Below are positions 1 to 13,136 of a stretch of 64,000 bases of DNA, in pieces; the stretch's first letter is position 1, and each line of letters begins with the position of its first letter. Below the pieces are notes generated by a model that saw only the letters and a program-made list of their open reading frames with translations, did no database searches and had not been told where the DNA came from. The translations under genes were made by a program, and so were the position numbers. Source of the DNA: Cardinalis cardinalis (taxonomy: Eukaryota > Chordata > Aves > Passeriformes > Cardinalidae); NCBI GenBank assembly GCA_014549065.1, contig JACDOX010000115.1:930001-994000 (forward strand). The letters are read 5' to 3'.

Positions 1-3000
1 AAAATTGCAAGACACACTGAGCCATCATCAGATGCAGGAAAAGCAACTTTCTACTTTTTCTGCTTCAAATAGTAATTAAACTACACATGTGGGGGGTTTG
101 GTTTATGTTTTTTGTCTAGAAGAAGAACAGCAGTTATCACTGTCTCCAGCAGTGCTATGTGAGGAGTTCAAGAGAAAAAAAAGGGCTAAGCTGAAACATG
201 CTCTCCAAATAGAGATGTACTAAAGGGATTGTGATATGTTCAAATGAAATGAAACAGTTTTGTAGGCCCTTAGGAAATGCTAACATGGAAGCAGCCATAC
301 AAGAGAAAAAACCTATAGTTGGTCTGGAGACCAGGGACTAGGTTGAGCATCCTGAAAAATCAGCTCATACGATTGAAGTTAGCAGAATCCGAGGTGTTTC
401 CTTCTGTTCTCAATTTGATTTGATACAAATGCTTTCTAATTATTGCATTGAAAGTTGAAATACTTGCTGTGGGAGAGCCTGAGCTTTTTCCAGTTATTGC
501 TTTCTTCAAAGTCATGCTCAGCGTGAGCCAGGCTAGCTGGTGTCTGATCTGGAACTTCTGCCCTGATTACAATGAGAACCAGGCACAGGACTTTCATGTC
601 ATTGGNAAGAGAACAAGCCCAGAGTGTGCATTTCTAAAGGTGATGCAGTGCTGTTCAGAAAGCTCAAATGATTTTTTTGTTTCAANACTTCATTAAATAA
701 GACCATTCCTTAGGAGCTATGATGTTAATCAGTGTATTTGCACTGTGTGAATACAATCCTCCTGCTGAAAATTTGAGCTCTTTGTTGTAATGTATAGGTA
801 CAAGAGACTCTGTTAGAATAAACAGAGACATCTGCAGCAGCATGGGGTTCAACAGCTCTTTATTTAATTAAATATGGATGTAATAAGTAAANTCCTTCTC
901 TCCTGTCATGTTACTTCTGAATTTTTTTTTGTATCTCTAGTAATATCCCTAGAAATTTCTGGATAGTGCTCTAAGAAAAGGAATGACTGGATTAAAGGTG
1001 ATTCTGTGTAAATGACAGTATTCATATGCAGGACCTTCAGGAACAGAGATTAGAAATTTGTGTCAAATTTGTCAGCTCTACCAGGGCCAGTGGCATGAAT
1101 TGCCTATTCTAATGGAGCAGTATGTAATCCTTTGGGTCAAACAGTTAAGAGAGGCATTACTGGTGCTTTATTTCTCCACAGTTGTCCAGCTTTTCTTCTT
1201 TCTTCTGTTTTAANGAAGATGAAGTGAATAAATTGAACACAAAATGTGAACAGCTTTACCACCAATGTTCACCTTCTGAATCAATGTTTCTGAATGTTTC
1301 AGCTGAAGTGTAGGCGACANATTCTTTACTATTTTTAAATGCAACTCTGAGTTAGCTTTAAGAGTAGAATTTATGGGAATAGAAAACAAATAAATAAATA
1401 AAGCAAATGGGATTTTGATTTTTAAAAGCAGGATTTTCCTCAACTATACCATAGCATTGGTTTAATATGAAACCCAGGTTACTGGCACATTTCCTGTGTG
1501 GCATCCCCTCACCCTATGAAAGAAGTGAACAGGGAAGATAATGAGTCCTATCCATGATGGTGTTGTTTCTTTCCTTCTAACCCTGCTCAAAGAGGCATTG
1601 GTTGGTGGAGTGGGGCTGTAAACATGTGGAGTGGGTAGGAAAACACAAGATGAGCCAGCAGCTTGGAGAGCACCAGCATTGACAGAAGAAAGTGTTTGAC
1701 AGTAGTCCTGTAAAGTGCGGTCCTGACGTTGCCTCTGGGAATTTGATGAATTATTTCCTGCAGCCTGATACATGAGTGTCAAGGAGATGTATGCAGGGAC
1801 TGACAGACACAGGTAAATTCTCTTAAAGTGAGTCCTTAGCTGAGNGTTAGGGAGAGAATCATTACAAATGTGAGCTCACAGCCTTAATGTAGCTTTTCTT
1901 CCTANCCCACTGAAGTTCTATTTGTAGCTCTGAATGTACTGTTGACCTTACCCTCACAGCTTAAATGGGTAATAGTTTTTCTAATCCTTCCTCTAGATAT
2001 TATTACAAGAAAGTGTTTCTAAAGCACCAAATTAAACAGTACAAAGTGCAAGAGAGGGAATTGTCACCCTGNATGTCCAACTAATTTCTTTAATGATGCT
2101 TCTTGTACTGTTTCAGGATAAGTTTCTTNCTTCAAAAAACAAACCCAAGTATTTGTCTCAGACTTGCATTCCTCTGATCACTGTTCAAGGCATCGTTAGG
2201 TTTTATCTTCCTGCCTTTGACAAAAAGTGGCGAGTACTTGCTTTTCGTATCATCAGCTGACCTCAGAACTACAATAAGCATAAATTTCAAAAATAATTGA
2301 AAGAGATTATGTTATTTTTTGATAGTTTTTCAGCATGCTNAATCCAGTTCACCCAATTCAAGGCACAGAAGATGCAGAATTTACTGAAGGAATCTTTGAC
2401 CTTGAGGAAATAAGCACAGAAAGAGTACAGAAGAGTCCCTCAGTTACAGCTGATACAAAATGAAGATTCGAATGGTGTAGACTGTGCTGTTATCTTCAGA
2501 TACCCCATCTTTTATTTTCCTTGAGAATCATCCTTTAATTGGCCACATTGCCTTGAGAAGGTGAATGAAGGCAAGCTGGTATAACAAATAATGCTTGTAT
2601 TGGGAAGTGGTGAGACGTGACACAAGAAATTAATGGGCATAAGAGAAAGGAAGATAAAGCAGAAGGANAAGGTACATGCTTTTATTTCGGTGTTTTTGCA
2701 GGTATTTTTGGGGTTGGGACTCCTGAAATAAAACTCAGACAAATCTGCACTTGCTAGCTTCCAGAAAACATGACCAATGTTTGTTTTTTTGTTTTTTTGT
2801 TTTTTTCTTCTTAATACCTGTTATATAAAAAGGAGTAGATGCAGAAGGATTCANTGGATTGTTGTTCCCTTGGAATGGAGCAGTTGGGACTTCACAGAGA
2901 TAAATCCAAAATCCATACACTGTTCTAGATGAGATTTTCTTTTACTCTCTCTCTCTTGTTTTATTTTTAATTTCCTTCTGCTANAATAGCTATTCCTATT

Positions 3001-3072
3001 CAAAGTGTGACTGATAGCTACTAATAATTAACTGCAGTTTTAGCAAAAAGNGAAAATGGAAACCAAACAAGA
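1..3072. other. Unique non-coding DNA, no gene recognised
   Basis: AT-rich sequence with scattered single Ns and no recognisable exon or RNA gene. The longest open stretch is on the minus strand at 1462-1782. It opens at a TTG, and its first ATG (1771-1773) leaves about 103 codons with no recognisable domain, signal peptide or membrane segment. It is probably a chance frame. The only clear local structure is a short T-rich tandem repeat near 2.8 kb. Confidence 0.7.
2783..2806. repeat. Simple repeat (GTTTTTTT)3
   Basis: Three exact copies of an 8-base unit, one G followed by seven Ts, within a longer T-rich tract. On the minus strand it would read as an A-rich tail, but no retroposed body is recognisable next to it. 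Confidence 0.9.
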
Positions 3073-4860
3073 TCATANATTCATAGAATGGTTTGGATTG
3101 GGAGGAACTTTAAAGATCNCTTAGTCTCAACCTNCCTGCCATGGGCAGGGACATTTCCCAGGAGAACCCATTACTCCAGGCCTTGTCCAACCTGGCCTTG
3201 AACACTTCCAGGGATGCACCATCCACAGCGTCCCTGGGCANCCTGTTCCAGTGTATCACCACCCTCACAGTAAAGATTTCCTTCCTATTATCTAACCTAA
3301 ATTTCCCCTCTTTCAATTTATGCNCATTACTCCTTGTCTTATCACTATAGTTCTGATGAAGGGTTCCTCTCCAGTTTCCCCGTAGTTCCCCTTCAGATAC
3401 CAGATATTCTCCATGCATGAGATCTCCATGCAACTTTCTCTTCCCCAGGCTGAAAAGCCCCAACTCAGACTGTCTTCATATGGGAGGGGCTCCAGTCCTC
3501 TTACCAGCTTTGTGTCCCTCCCAAAGTTCCATGTCCTTTTGTGCTGGGGACCCCAGAACTGGGTGCAGCACTCCAGGGGGTCTCACCACAGCAGAGCCAA
3601 GCAGAGGGGGAGAATCCCCTCCTTTGTCCTCTGGCCACGCTCCTTTGCATGCAGCCCAGGGTTCCATTGGCTGTCTGGGCTGGGAGCACACACTGCTGGC
3701 TCATGTTGGATTTTTCATCAGCCATTGCCCCCAGGTCCTTCTCCACAGGCCTGCTCCCAATCACCGCCCTGCTCAACCTGTGGGTGTTCCTGGGATTGCC
3801 CTGACCCATGTGCAGGACCCTGTACTTGGCTTTGTTGAACCTCAGGACAGGGGGTTTGCACAGTCACACCTCTCCGGCCTGTCCGGTCCCTCTGGATGCC
3901 ATCCCTTCCCTCCNGCCCGGCGACCGCCCCACACAGCTCNGTGTCAGTGTCGGTGTCTCAGTGAACTTGCTGAGGNTGCCCTCAGTCCCACTGTCCCTGT
4001 CACCAACAGGATGCTGACCAGTATCAGCCCCAGGACCGACCCCTGAGGGACACCACTGGTCACTGGTCTCCCTGTGGACAAGGAGGAATGACCACAACTC
4101 TTTGTGTGCAGCTATCCAGCCAGTTCTTTATCCCCAAGTGGTCCATCCACCAAATCCATGCCTCCAACTTGGAGACAAGGATACCATACAGGACAGTGTC
4201 ACAGACTTTTTATAAGTCCAGATAGACAATTTCAGTTCCTCTGCCTCATCCACCAACACTGTAGCCCCATAACAGAAGGTCACCAAATTTGCCAGGCATG
4301 ATTTCCCTTTGTGAAGCCACATTGGCTTTTACCAACCACCTCTTTATTTTCCATGTGCCTCACTCTAAGTTTCCAGGAGAATCTGCTCCATGATTTTGCC
4401 TAGCACAGAGATGAGACTGACCAGTCTGTAGTTACTCATGTCTTCTGCATTCCCCTGTTTAAAAATAGGAGTTTTATTTTTCATTTTCTGGTCACTGGGG
4501 GCTTTAGCTGACTGCCACAGTTTTCAGAAATNATGGACAGTTGCTTAGCAATTTTGTCTGCCAGCTCCCTCAGGACCTGCGGATGAATCTCATCAGGTCC
4601 CATGGACTTGTGCGCATTCAGGTTCCTTAGATGGTCTCAAACCTCTCCTACAGTGGTCTTAGGATCTTCATTCTCCCAGTCCCTGCATTTGCCTATCCTA
4701 ACTGGGCNGGAGTGGCTAGAGCACTTGCCATGGAAGACTGAGGCATAGAAGTCATTGAGAAGCTCTNTCTCTTTGTCTCTTTTGAGACATTTTTGCCCCA
4801 TTTTCTCCTTGTTGGGATGCATTTCTTCCCAAGATACCCAAATGGGACTGTAGGAGGATA
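3073..4860 (-). mobile_element. CR1 LINE, 5'-truncated, minus strand
   Basis: A non-LTR retrotransposon of the chicken-repeat-1 type. The left end (3073-3089) is the complement of the short ATTCTATGA-type repeats that close CR1 elements, so the element runs right to left and its 3' end lies at 3073. Moving right, the minus strand reads the C-terminal part of ORF2 (3110-3463), the thumb/connection part (3501-3809), a palm region (about 3860-4100), the fingers (about 4130-4620) and a stretch upstream of the RT core (4637-4830). The endonuclease part and ORF1 are missing. That fits the 5' truncation usual for CR1, whose full length is about 4.5 kb. The right boundary is soft, about 4840-4870. 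Eleven single Ns fall inside, more than in the flanks. Confidence 0.95.
3110..4830 (-). pseudogene. Decayed CR1 ORF2 reverse transcriptase
   Basis: Remnant of the CR1 ORF2 polyprotein, which in intact elements combines an apurinic-type endonuclease and a reverse transcriptase that copies the element at the target site. The minus strand gives recognisable blocks in different frames. These include LLNDFYASVF near 4750, a block ending VLRELADKIAKQLS near 4560, YRLVSLISVLGKIMEQILL near 4400, VPQGSVLG near 4045, and KLKEGKFRLDNRKEIFTVRV near 3290. The VPQG block and the downstream block starting LSKF lie in different frames, so at least one frameshift separates them. The position expected to hold the catalytic FADD-type motif reads FTET, so both catalytic aspartates appear lost. 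In-frame stops follow the fingers block. The copy cannot encode an active enzyme. Confidence 0.9.
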
Positions 4861-6590
4861 TTAAGGATGAAAGACGGATTGGCACTGAGAGTAGCCTGAA
4901 CAGGCAAGTCAATCCAAAAAACAGCTATTCCTTTTTCCTAACAATTTTGATGCAAGTACAATTTACTGTGTGAAAATAATTCACTCAGCTTTTNCTGTCT
5001 TATGATAACATTTGAGACATTTCTTTCTCCACTGTCTTCTGTTGGCCACAGAAGAAAGGAGAAAAAAGAATGTTTTGCTTTCTGGAGTCCACAAAGTAAA
5101 NGATAGCAGAATGTTTTGTGGTTATGTTCTTTAAGGGAGGATTAAGAGAAGCAATTCATGTTAGTATTATATTTGCTTATTAGATCTTAGATGGGACTGT
5201 TTGCCTTTTTGAATATTTCTCATCAGTTTATGCATCCGTAACTATACAACAGTTTTGTAATAAATATCATCAGAATTTTGGTATTCTTGCCAAGAAGGTT
5301 CTGTTCTAATCAGAGCTAAGTAGCTCTGGAAAGCTTCAGAACATTGCCAGAAAAGTTTCAAAGTGGGGATGTGTGCTTGAAACATACCACCTCTTTAAAT
5401 ACTGTTGATCCCTTTGTTCGTTACTCTATCTGACATTTTTTTTCCCATTAGACAATGCTAATTCCATGAAATCTGAGATTTTACATAAGTCCAGGAGTGT
5501 GGAAGGAGNAAAGGACTCTGATCACAGCTGGCCTGCATCTTCTGAGGCTTTACTATCCTCCTGAAATAAACAAAAACGTAACTGCTCTTAGAAAAATGAA
5601 AGATAAACCATGCTAAAGGGAACTTACATCTCTAGTTCTTCTTGTCTTTACCAAGTGGTACATAAGTTGAGAGAGTTCAGTTTCCCTCTGGAATAAAAAT
5701 TATGCATTTCTAGTCATTTGACTGCAAGTCAGTGATGAGTGCTTACAATGAAAGGACAAAATCATCTCTCTTAAACAAAGAGGCTGGTAGTTACGCAAAA
5801 TGAAGGGCCACAGCAGTCTACTAGTAATTGCTTTTTTAATTTCAAAGCCTAAAATAATTAGACACATCTTGCCCTCATTTGTACCTGTGCAAATCCTGTT
5901 ATTTCCAGCAAGGCTTTACAAAGAAGACAAAACTTATCCTTTGCAAATTAAGAAATGAACACATAATGAGAAAGAAATTCGTTGCCTTCCATTTCCCAGG
6001 GTATTCATTTTTCACTGATGAAGATTTTCTGCNGTCTTTCAGGATTAGAATCTGGACCACAGGCTGTAGCTATGCTGCTGCAGCAAACAGTCTATATTTT
6101 AGGTGTTTGATTTGGTACTAGTTTCTTACTGTCCTGGAAGTTGGGGAACATATTCATGTCCTCAAAGTGCAGGAGGTGTCCAAGCTGATATTTTGGTTTC
6201 CATTCTTTGCTGAAACAAGAAGATCATTGCATGCATAAGTATTGTTCCTAGGAGAATGTGGGACAGTATTTGAGACTGGTACTGTGAAAACTGAACATCG
6301 TGGTTTCAGTTTTGGCATCCAGTTTCAGCAGGATGCTGTGAAACTCCCGTTATTTTAAAGTACAGCCGGCTGTGACCAGCNAAAAGATTATCTGGATCTC
6401 ATAAGTACAGTGAAGCTCTGAATGGACTGTTGAACACCTCCCCCAGCTCCAATGAAGGGAATAGAAATTACAGGTGCACAGTATCTTATGGATAAGACCC
6501 TACTGGGCAATTTGTGCACTCACTTATGCTAGTGTGGAATCCCTAAAGAAAATTTAATGCTCTGAATTCACATTACACTGATCAAAGGGG
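4861..6590. other. Unique non-coding DNA, no gene recognised
   Basis: AT-rich sequence between the CR1 copy and the assembly gap. The longest open frame (5879-6121, plus, 80 codons) opens at a non-ATG codon, is interrupted by an N and has no recognisable similarity. No tRNA-like, hairpin or repeat structure stands out. Confidence 0.65.
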
Positions 6591-6755
6591 NNNNNNNNNN
6601 NNNNNNNNNNNNNNNNNNNNNNNNNNNNNNNNNNNNNNNNNNNNNNNNNNNNNNNNNNNNNNNNNNNNNNNNNNNNNNNNNNNNNNNNNNNNNNNNNNNN
6701 NNNNNNNNNNNNNNNNNNNNNNNNNNNNNNNNNNNNNNNNNNNNNNNNNNNNNNN
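6591..6755. other. Assembly gap, 165 Ns
   Basis: An unbroken run of 165 undetermined bases. The apparent open frames that cross it on the minus strand are artefacts of translating N. The right edge of the gap sits directly on an A-rich simple repeat, the likely cause of the break in assembly. Confidence 0.99.
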
Positions 6756-6829
6756 AAAAAAAAATCCAAAACCAAAACCAAAAACCACAACAAACCACAA
6801 AACCAAAACAGGCATTCCAGCATTCCAGG
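6756..6829. repeat. A/C-rich simple repeat, imperfect (CCAAAA)n
   Basis: From 6756 to about 6810 the plus strand contains almost only A and C, with many CCAAAA and CCACAA units. It is followed by two copies of CATTCCAG (about 6813-6828). The repeat probably extends leftwards into the gap, so its true length is unknown. Confidence 0.85.
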
Positions 6830-9800
6830 TGAGACAGTTTTTTCAAATCATGCAAACAATGACTGTGACTTTATGGTATTTATTTTTTCAAATTGCAATT
6901 GCACCTTCAGTCTTATTACAGCCCTACAAAAGGGATGACAGTCTGCTATCTAAAAAATATTCTCTCAAAATAGCAATTATTTCTTTGCATTCAATTCTTA
7001 ACATTGTATCACATAATTGCTGAAAGAGACTGAAAAGTTTTAACATATTTGTAAGCAAATATAATACAACTGTCTTTTGAAGCAAAATGTATTTCACTAA
7101 TATTAGTAATTGCATGTTTGTTACAGCTTCCTCTGCCAAGATAAGGGAGAAAATTGTACACAGCCTAGTTTTAAATTACCTAATGCTGAACAATCTTTTT
7201 TTTTCTGTCTATCATAATTATGCCTAAAATTAGAGAGCAATTTACAGTTTCCTTCTTCCATCTGCATTGTTTTGCTATCAAGTGAAATTCCAAATTTTCT
7301 ATGGTGTAGTTTTTTATTTCTTCTGTTATTTTCTTACTTTTGTGTTATGTTATTGACATTTTTAATATAAGTTTACAAAAAGAGCAAAGCAAAGACTTTA
7401 CTGTGGAGAGTAGTGTGGCTCATCCACATGAACCATAAACTGACAGCCTCATTGCAGTCATGTAGATGTTGAGAAAATGTTGACCTTGAGATAATAATAT
7501 TTTTTTTCTCTAAATGTAGAGCTTTAAGGTAAAATATAATGTACCACAGTGTTTATTGTTTCTGCTGCACAAATCCATGATAAGAGACTAGTATAACTAA
7601 CTTCTGAAGTTTCAGTGCAAATAAAAGTTGTCAGACAGGTTTTCCAGAGTGTTTTGACTGCATTTTGAAGGTATTTTTTTCTGTAGAACAATTGTCAGTT
7701 ACAGAGTTTTTTTGCTTTTCATTCACACATTTTAAATTTTTATTTAATGGAAAGTGCATTATTTGTGGTATTTTAAAACAGATTTCATTTGCAGGGAATC
7801 AGGAAGTGGTGGTGTTTTCTTCTGTAATTGATTTACCTCAGACCTATTCTCCTATACAGGTCTACAGACCTGAAATACTCTTAGTCATAAAAAGTTTCAG
7901 TCTATGTACCCATGCTTCTGGAGCATAGGCCTTCATTTTGTCTACTGCTTCCCAATACAATCGGCATCTGTGGGGCCTCTTGTATTTATGAAGAATCTGA
8001 TAAAGTTAAGGAGAGGATTTGAATAGGGAATATAGCATCAAAGTCACCTATAACCCATTTCTGTCCAACAAATTAATTCTTTCGTATTTTGAATAGTATT
8101 TATCTAAAGTATATGGCAAAAGTACTCTCTTTATCTACCCAGAGTTTTTTGTGGGGATTTCAAGGGAATGTTTTTCCCTATAAAGGTTTTGGAAAACAAA
8201 GTAAACATTTAGCAGATTATAACATACTGTTGTACTTTACTATAACTTAGTATTTATAAATGGTGATAATAAAAAGGGTGCAAAACTACCTAAAGACAAT
8301 ATAAAATCCACCAGAGCTTTCACTTTCAAATGGCATCACAATGGACATATTTTTTCAACATTGAACATGAAAGACTATTTTAAGCATGCTATGTTATCAA
8401 AACTCCTTAAATAATTTTGGAGTGCGTCTGTAATAGAAGGTTGTACTTAAAGACCATTATTATTACATTACTGAAAGGTTATTTATCTCCAAGTGTTCAG
8501 AATATTTCTGTATGAGCAACATGTATGACAGATGTTGAGCAAATGCTTTGATTATCAGCTGTATATTGACAAGTGGTCCCTGAGGTAATTTGATATCCTG
8601 GGGAATAAATACACAGTGAGACAGACTAAATAAGATATGAGAATCCTTTACCTGCCAACCATTAGCACATAGCAGTTTCTGAAGCTGTGATCTGCAGTTA
8701 GCTTGGCGTAAATCAGTTTATTAACTTTTAGAGACTGTTTTAACACAGTTGCTAACAGTGGTGAATTCTGATGACTTATTTCTAAATCTTTTGCTGAATC
8801 AGTGGGGCTGGGAAAGAATTGGTGGTGGCCAACTAAAGAACCTGCAACAGAGATGATGAGGTATGTGTATACTGAGTGCTGCAGCTGTGTTTTAAGCACA
8901 GTGTATTACTTGCCCATATGTGCACGGTTAGGCAAGGTAATGCTGGGTTTTTTAAAACTTTTGATCACTTCAATAGAGATGTCTATGGCAGACAAAGAAT
9001 GTCACCCTACTAATTTTTCAGCATCTCTTAGCCTTGAATGACTTGTAAAGACACAGAAAAAACTTTCCAAGTAGGAAGGCCAAATTACATGTTCAGGAGA
9101 AACAAGTGTAAATGCTATGTGGAATTATACAAAATTTTATAACTTTGATATGAAAAAACTTCACAGTTTGTTGATTATTTAAAGTAGGAAGGTAATTTCT
9201 CATCTGTTTGACTTAGAGTTATCAATATAATTATTAGTACAGATTTTTAGTGTAATTACTTTTTTCTGTAGTTCCTAGATGGTGTCTGTCTTTTCCATGA
9301 GAAGATTCTATTTAAATTATGCAAAATGTAGAATTCAAACAGATTCAACAAGCCATTAACAAAACACTGTGTGGGAGGTACAGAAAAACATTTTTTATTC
9401 ATTTTGAAAATTTACAGGGCTATTATGTGTCTCTATACCCTTCAGCTATTTTGTACCTTTCTCTGAAATTGTATTTTCCTGTAGTTGGTGCACTAAAATT
9501 GTGCCTTTGAAGGGTCCTTGGGTCTTAATTTGGTTATTTTGTAAATGACTTATTCTTTGAGGAGATGAGAGCCTGCCACTCATTTCTCCTGTTGGTTGTG
9601 TAAAGTCACACATTCACAGCAGAAGTAACTCTGTATTGCTTGCAGATGCAGAACATATTTTACACTCTGATGTGAGATCTGCTGTGACAGTATGGCTGAT
9701 GCACTAAGGGGGAGATGTGTTCATATTACACACTGGAATTAAACCAAGGCATTGCAATTACCAAGACTAGCAAAGACTACAGAACTTAGGAATCAGAATA

Positions 9801-12800
9801 TTCATTACAGCCAACATCTGATCTCAATGTCTTTTCTGACGAGCAGATTTTGAACTCATTTTTTCTGCTAACCTTCTTTAATCTCAAGAATTTAGGTAAG
9901 CTATGACTCTATTTTTGATGTCTGAAAAATAAGCCACATGTCTTTTCTTTTTACCTATAAGTATGAAGAATTGTGAGGAGACATTTTCCTGCTTATAGAA
10001 AAGGCTTTGGATTATTGTTAGGACGAGGGGCGGGGGGGGAAGGAAATTTAAATACAGTGAAAAATTGTAACTTCTAAATATATTGTAGGAAAACAGAATA
10101 TTAAAATGCAGCTGAGGTGCATGGCCCTTAATAACAAATTAATTAAAGTTACTTGGTCAACAAGCCATGAAACAAACATGTTTATGCCGTGTTAAGAGAC
10201 TTCAGCAGACTGTTCAGGGATGAATCTACTTGAAAGAAGGAGAACTTTAAAGGCCTGAGTTCTCACTGTCCTCACCAAACTAACATCCACTGTCAGAAAC
10301 AGCATTTTCTTCAGAAAATTGATTTTGTAAGACAAAATAGTCATCCAGATATACAATCTTCTGGTACGGTTATGTTGGGAAGAGTTCAAGTAATGATCTA
10401 AGGGGTCCTTTTGTTTTGAGATGGGATTTTTTTTCTGTCAAAAATAGAAATATACTTTAGCTTAGGGATTTTTAGTCTGGAGGTAACAAGAACATTTCAG
10501 TGGTATTTGGTTTTTTAGTCATATTTTGCAATTGACCCAACACTCAATTTTTTCAATTTAAGACCTTTGCAGTAGTTTTTTGGCCATCAAGGCAGGAGGA
10601 AAACTTTCTTTTCCCCTATCTCGTGTTTTGGACTACATTCCCTTTCTTTTATTCTTTTCTCTTTTTTTTAATCTATATATGGCTTTCACACAATATAAAT
10701 CAGTAAATGCAAAGTAATTCTGTATCCTGAGTTGTGNCATTTGAATGAATCATCATCATGCACGAATGAACGGTGGTCAGTGCACAAAGACAGTAATGGA
10801 AAGTACATAGGCTCTTTTCAACCAGTAAAGGAGCAGCAAGCAGAACTTAAAGCAGTATACACCTGTACAAATAATTATGTTTCTCAAACATAACATGGCA
10901 TTCTTGCTATCCCACCTCGAAAAGGAGCTAATAGAATAAAAAAGACAAGAGCAGAAGAGATGATCAGAGGTGTGAGACAAATTGAGTAGACTATTTTACT
11001 TCACAACAGAAAAAAGGGAGTATGCTGGAAGCTGATGCAGTGCCACGTAAGGAATGGATATTCACAGAACTTCCCAATACAAGAAGTTGGGGGTAAAAAA
11101 TGAAGCTATCAGGCTTGCCACTGTCACCTTTAAAAAAAAAAAAGCAGAGCTCAATGTATAAGGTAAGCTGACAAATATGACTAGTATGAAAAAGAAATGT
11201 CTGCATTAAAGGTGAATAGAAATGACTGGCTGGAATCAAACATAATGGTCTAGTTACAGCCTATGGCTCCATGAGTCCCTATACCATTGCAGGTTTGCGA
11301 GTGACCATTTCTAGACAGAGTTTAAAGGAGCTTTTGGTCTGACTCAATGAGGAAGAAACAGTTTCTGTTCCTGTAGGTCTTTAGACTTTATCCCTTCAGG
11401 AATTGCCATCTTGTGCCCTTAGATCAAACCTCATTTACTGTCAGCGGCTGTCCTTCAGATTGGTAATAGGACTGTGATCACAGCCTTCATTACTCTCTGC
11501 ATTCTTGGCCATAGCTCTGATAATTGTCATTTGTGTTTTATCTGAGATTGGACAGTTGCTGGTTGATGTGTACATGTTTCTGTTTCCTCAGACTGACGTG
11601 CATTTAATTTAGTTCTGGACTTTGTTCAGCTGTTTTGTTTCACCGAAAAGCCCTGGAGGGTGAGCCTACAGCCACAAATCTTTCCAGGTTTGCTTTCAGT
11701 TTGCAAATCCTATATTTGTAGCAGAAAAAAAGCACTCTCTTTTCTCAGTGGGAGTGTTTGTCAAACCTTTTTTGGCAACAGCAATAAGTAGTTTATGGTC
11801 AATTTCATCTAACACTGGCCTCCTATAAATAAAGATGGGAAACTTTTTACCCTGGTAGGCTCAGGCCAAAGAGGTTTTTCTTTCCGTACACATCAACGCT
11901 TGCAGATTTCAGACACTAAGGGAAAAGAATATTGGTCTCCAGTTATGTTAAAAGCAATTCTTAGAATCTGAGAAACTGACTGAGATCTTAACTCATCATT
12001 GTCTCTATCACTGAAAAGGGAGGTTAACACTCACTTCATACTGGTTTATCTAAATGAGATGCCAGGTTACAAAACTGAATTTACACTCAAAGGATTCTCT
12101 TCATTGCTTCCTTATAACTGCTCTTATTTGGAAGCGCATGATCAGCACTGGCTTTCAAATACTGGGTATTTTTGTTGAGTTTTCTTTTCTCCCTGTTTTA
12201 TTGCTTCTATCACAGGCAATTAATTAGTTTTTTCTGCTTTTTTTCATTCTTCTGTCCCTTACACTTCTATCTTATTATACTTTTTCTCCTTGTTCTCCAT
12301 TCTCATTTCTCCCCATTTGAGTTTCAAAAACACTTGTGTTCTTCTCTTACTTCTTCAAATTTGAATCTCATTCAGGTACTATCCCTTTATACCATCCATA
12401 AGGGATTGTTTTCTATAAAACTTTTTCTGGACACAGAATAAACTGCAATATGAGGAAATTAAGTTTTCCAAGCCACTGGAGTGCTTTTTGGGATTTGGGT
12501 GTGTATTTAGGTTTTGTCTTTTTTTAATGGTAGGCCTTTGCAACATCATCAAGGAGTGGACAATAATTTCTTGGCTATTTCTCCTGGACCTTCCCATCTC
12601 AGTAGCAGGAAGAAAATATCTTATGCTCTTCCCCATTTATTTTGGATGCATGTATGAGTTCTTGCCTTATACAGAGAAAATGGAATGAGCCTTAATTTCT
12701 CATTCTGAGAGCAACTTGAATAGTTTAACAAGTTTCCCTTGAGGAGGCCAATATGGACATTGAAGATTTATATAATACATGCACATATATAATATAATTT

Positions 12801-13136
12801 GGTAGCTATCTTATTTTTCTTAAAAACATCTTTAGATATGTTTCCCACATTTTTCAGTCCTCTGTTCTTCTGTTGAGTTTATACTTCACATGAAACAATG
12901 GACAAGAATCTATTCTTAACCCTCTGTCAGGCATTTTCAACTTCAGTGAAAATGTTATCCCCCGTTTGTTGTCCTACGTATTTTCCCCTAAGTTTAACTC
13001 CCTGGGCCTGCCCATTCATCCTTAGGAACACTCAAATAGGACCTGGTTACTCTGACATTCGAAGCAACCTTGTGCCTTCCATAGTTTGCTGTTGTATTGC
13101 ACTAAATAGTTTATTTAGTTGCTGTCTTTGTAAGGG
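6830..13136. other. Unique non-coding DNA, no gene recognised
   Basis: About 6.3 kb of AT-rich sequence. Short frames such as 7665-7928 (plus), 8648-8899 (minus), 10991-11239 (minus) and 12172-12441 (plus) are low-complexity or lack any recognisable motif. Strings resembling splice donors occur, for example GAG|GTATGT near 8859, but I could not build a convincing exon around any of them. Small features include a run of 13 bases made of G with one C near 10027-10039 and a TA-rich patch near 12780-12800. Confidence 0.65.

Noticed and set aside
448..696. 82-codon plus-strand frame
   Set aside because: Opens at TTG rather than ATG, contains two Ns and has no recognisable motif.
1462..1782. 106-codon minus-strand frame
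   Set aside because: Opens at TTG; about 103 codons from the first ATG, with no domain, signal or similarity that I can see.
3413..4046. Long plus-strand frames of 141 and 209 codons
   Set aside because: They are antisense to the CR1 reverse transcriptase remnant. GC-rich CR1 sequence opens frames on both strands and the minus-strand blocks explain the region.
6554..6855. Minus-strand frames of up to 95 codons
   Set aside because: They are mostly translated Ns across the assembly gap.
10027..10039. G-rich run as a possible G-quadruplex
   Set aside because: The run is one 13-base block with a single C. Four separate G-tracts with loops cannot be laid out in it or its flanks.
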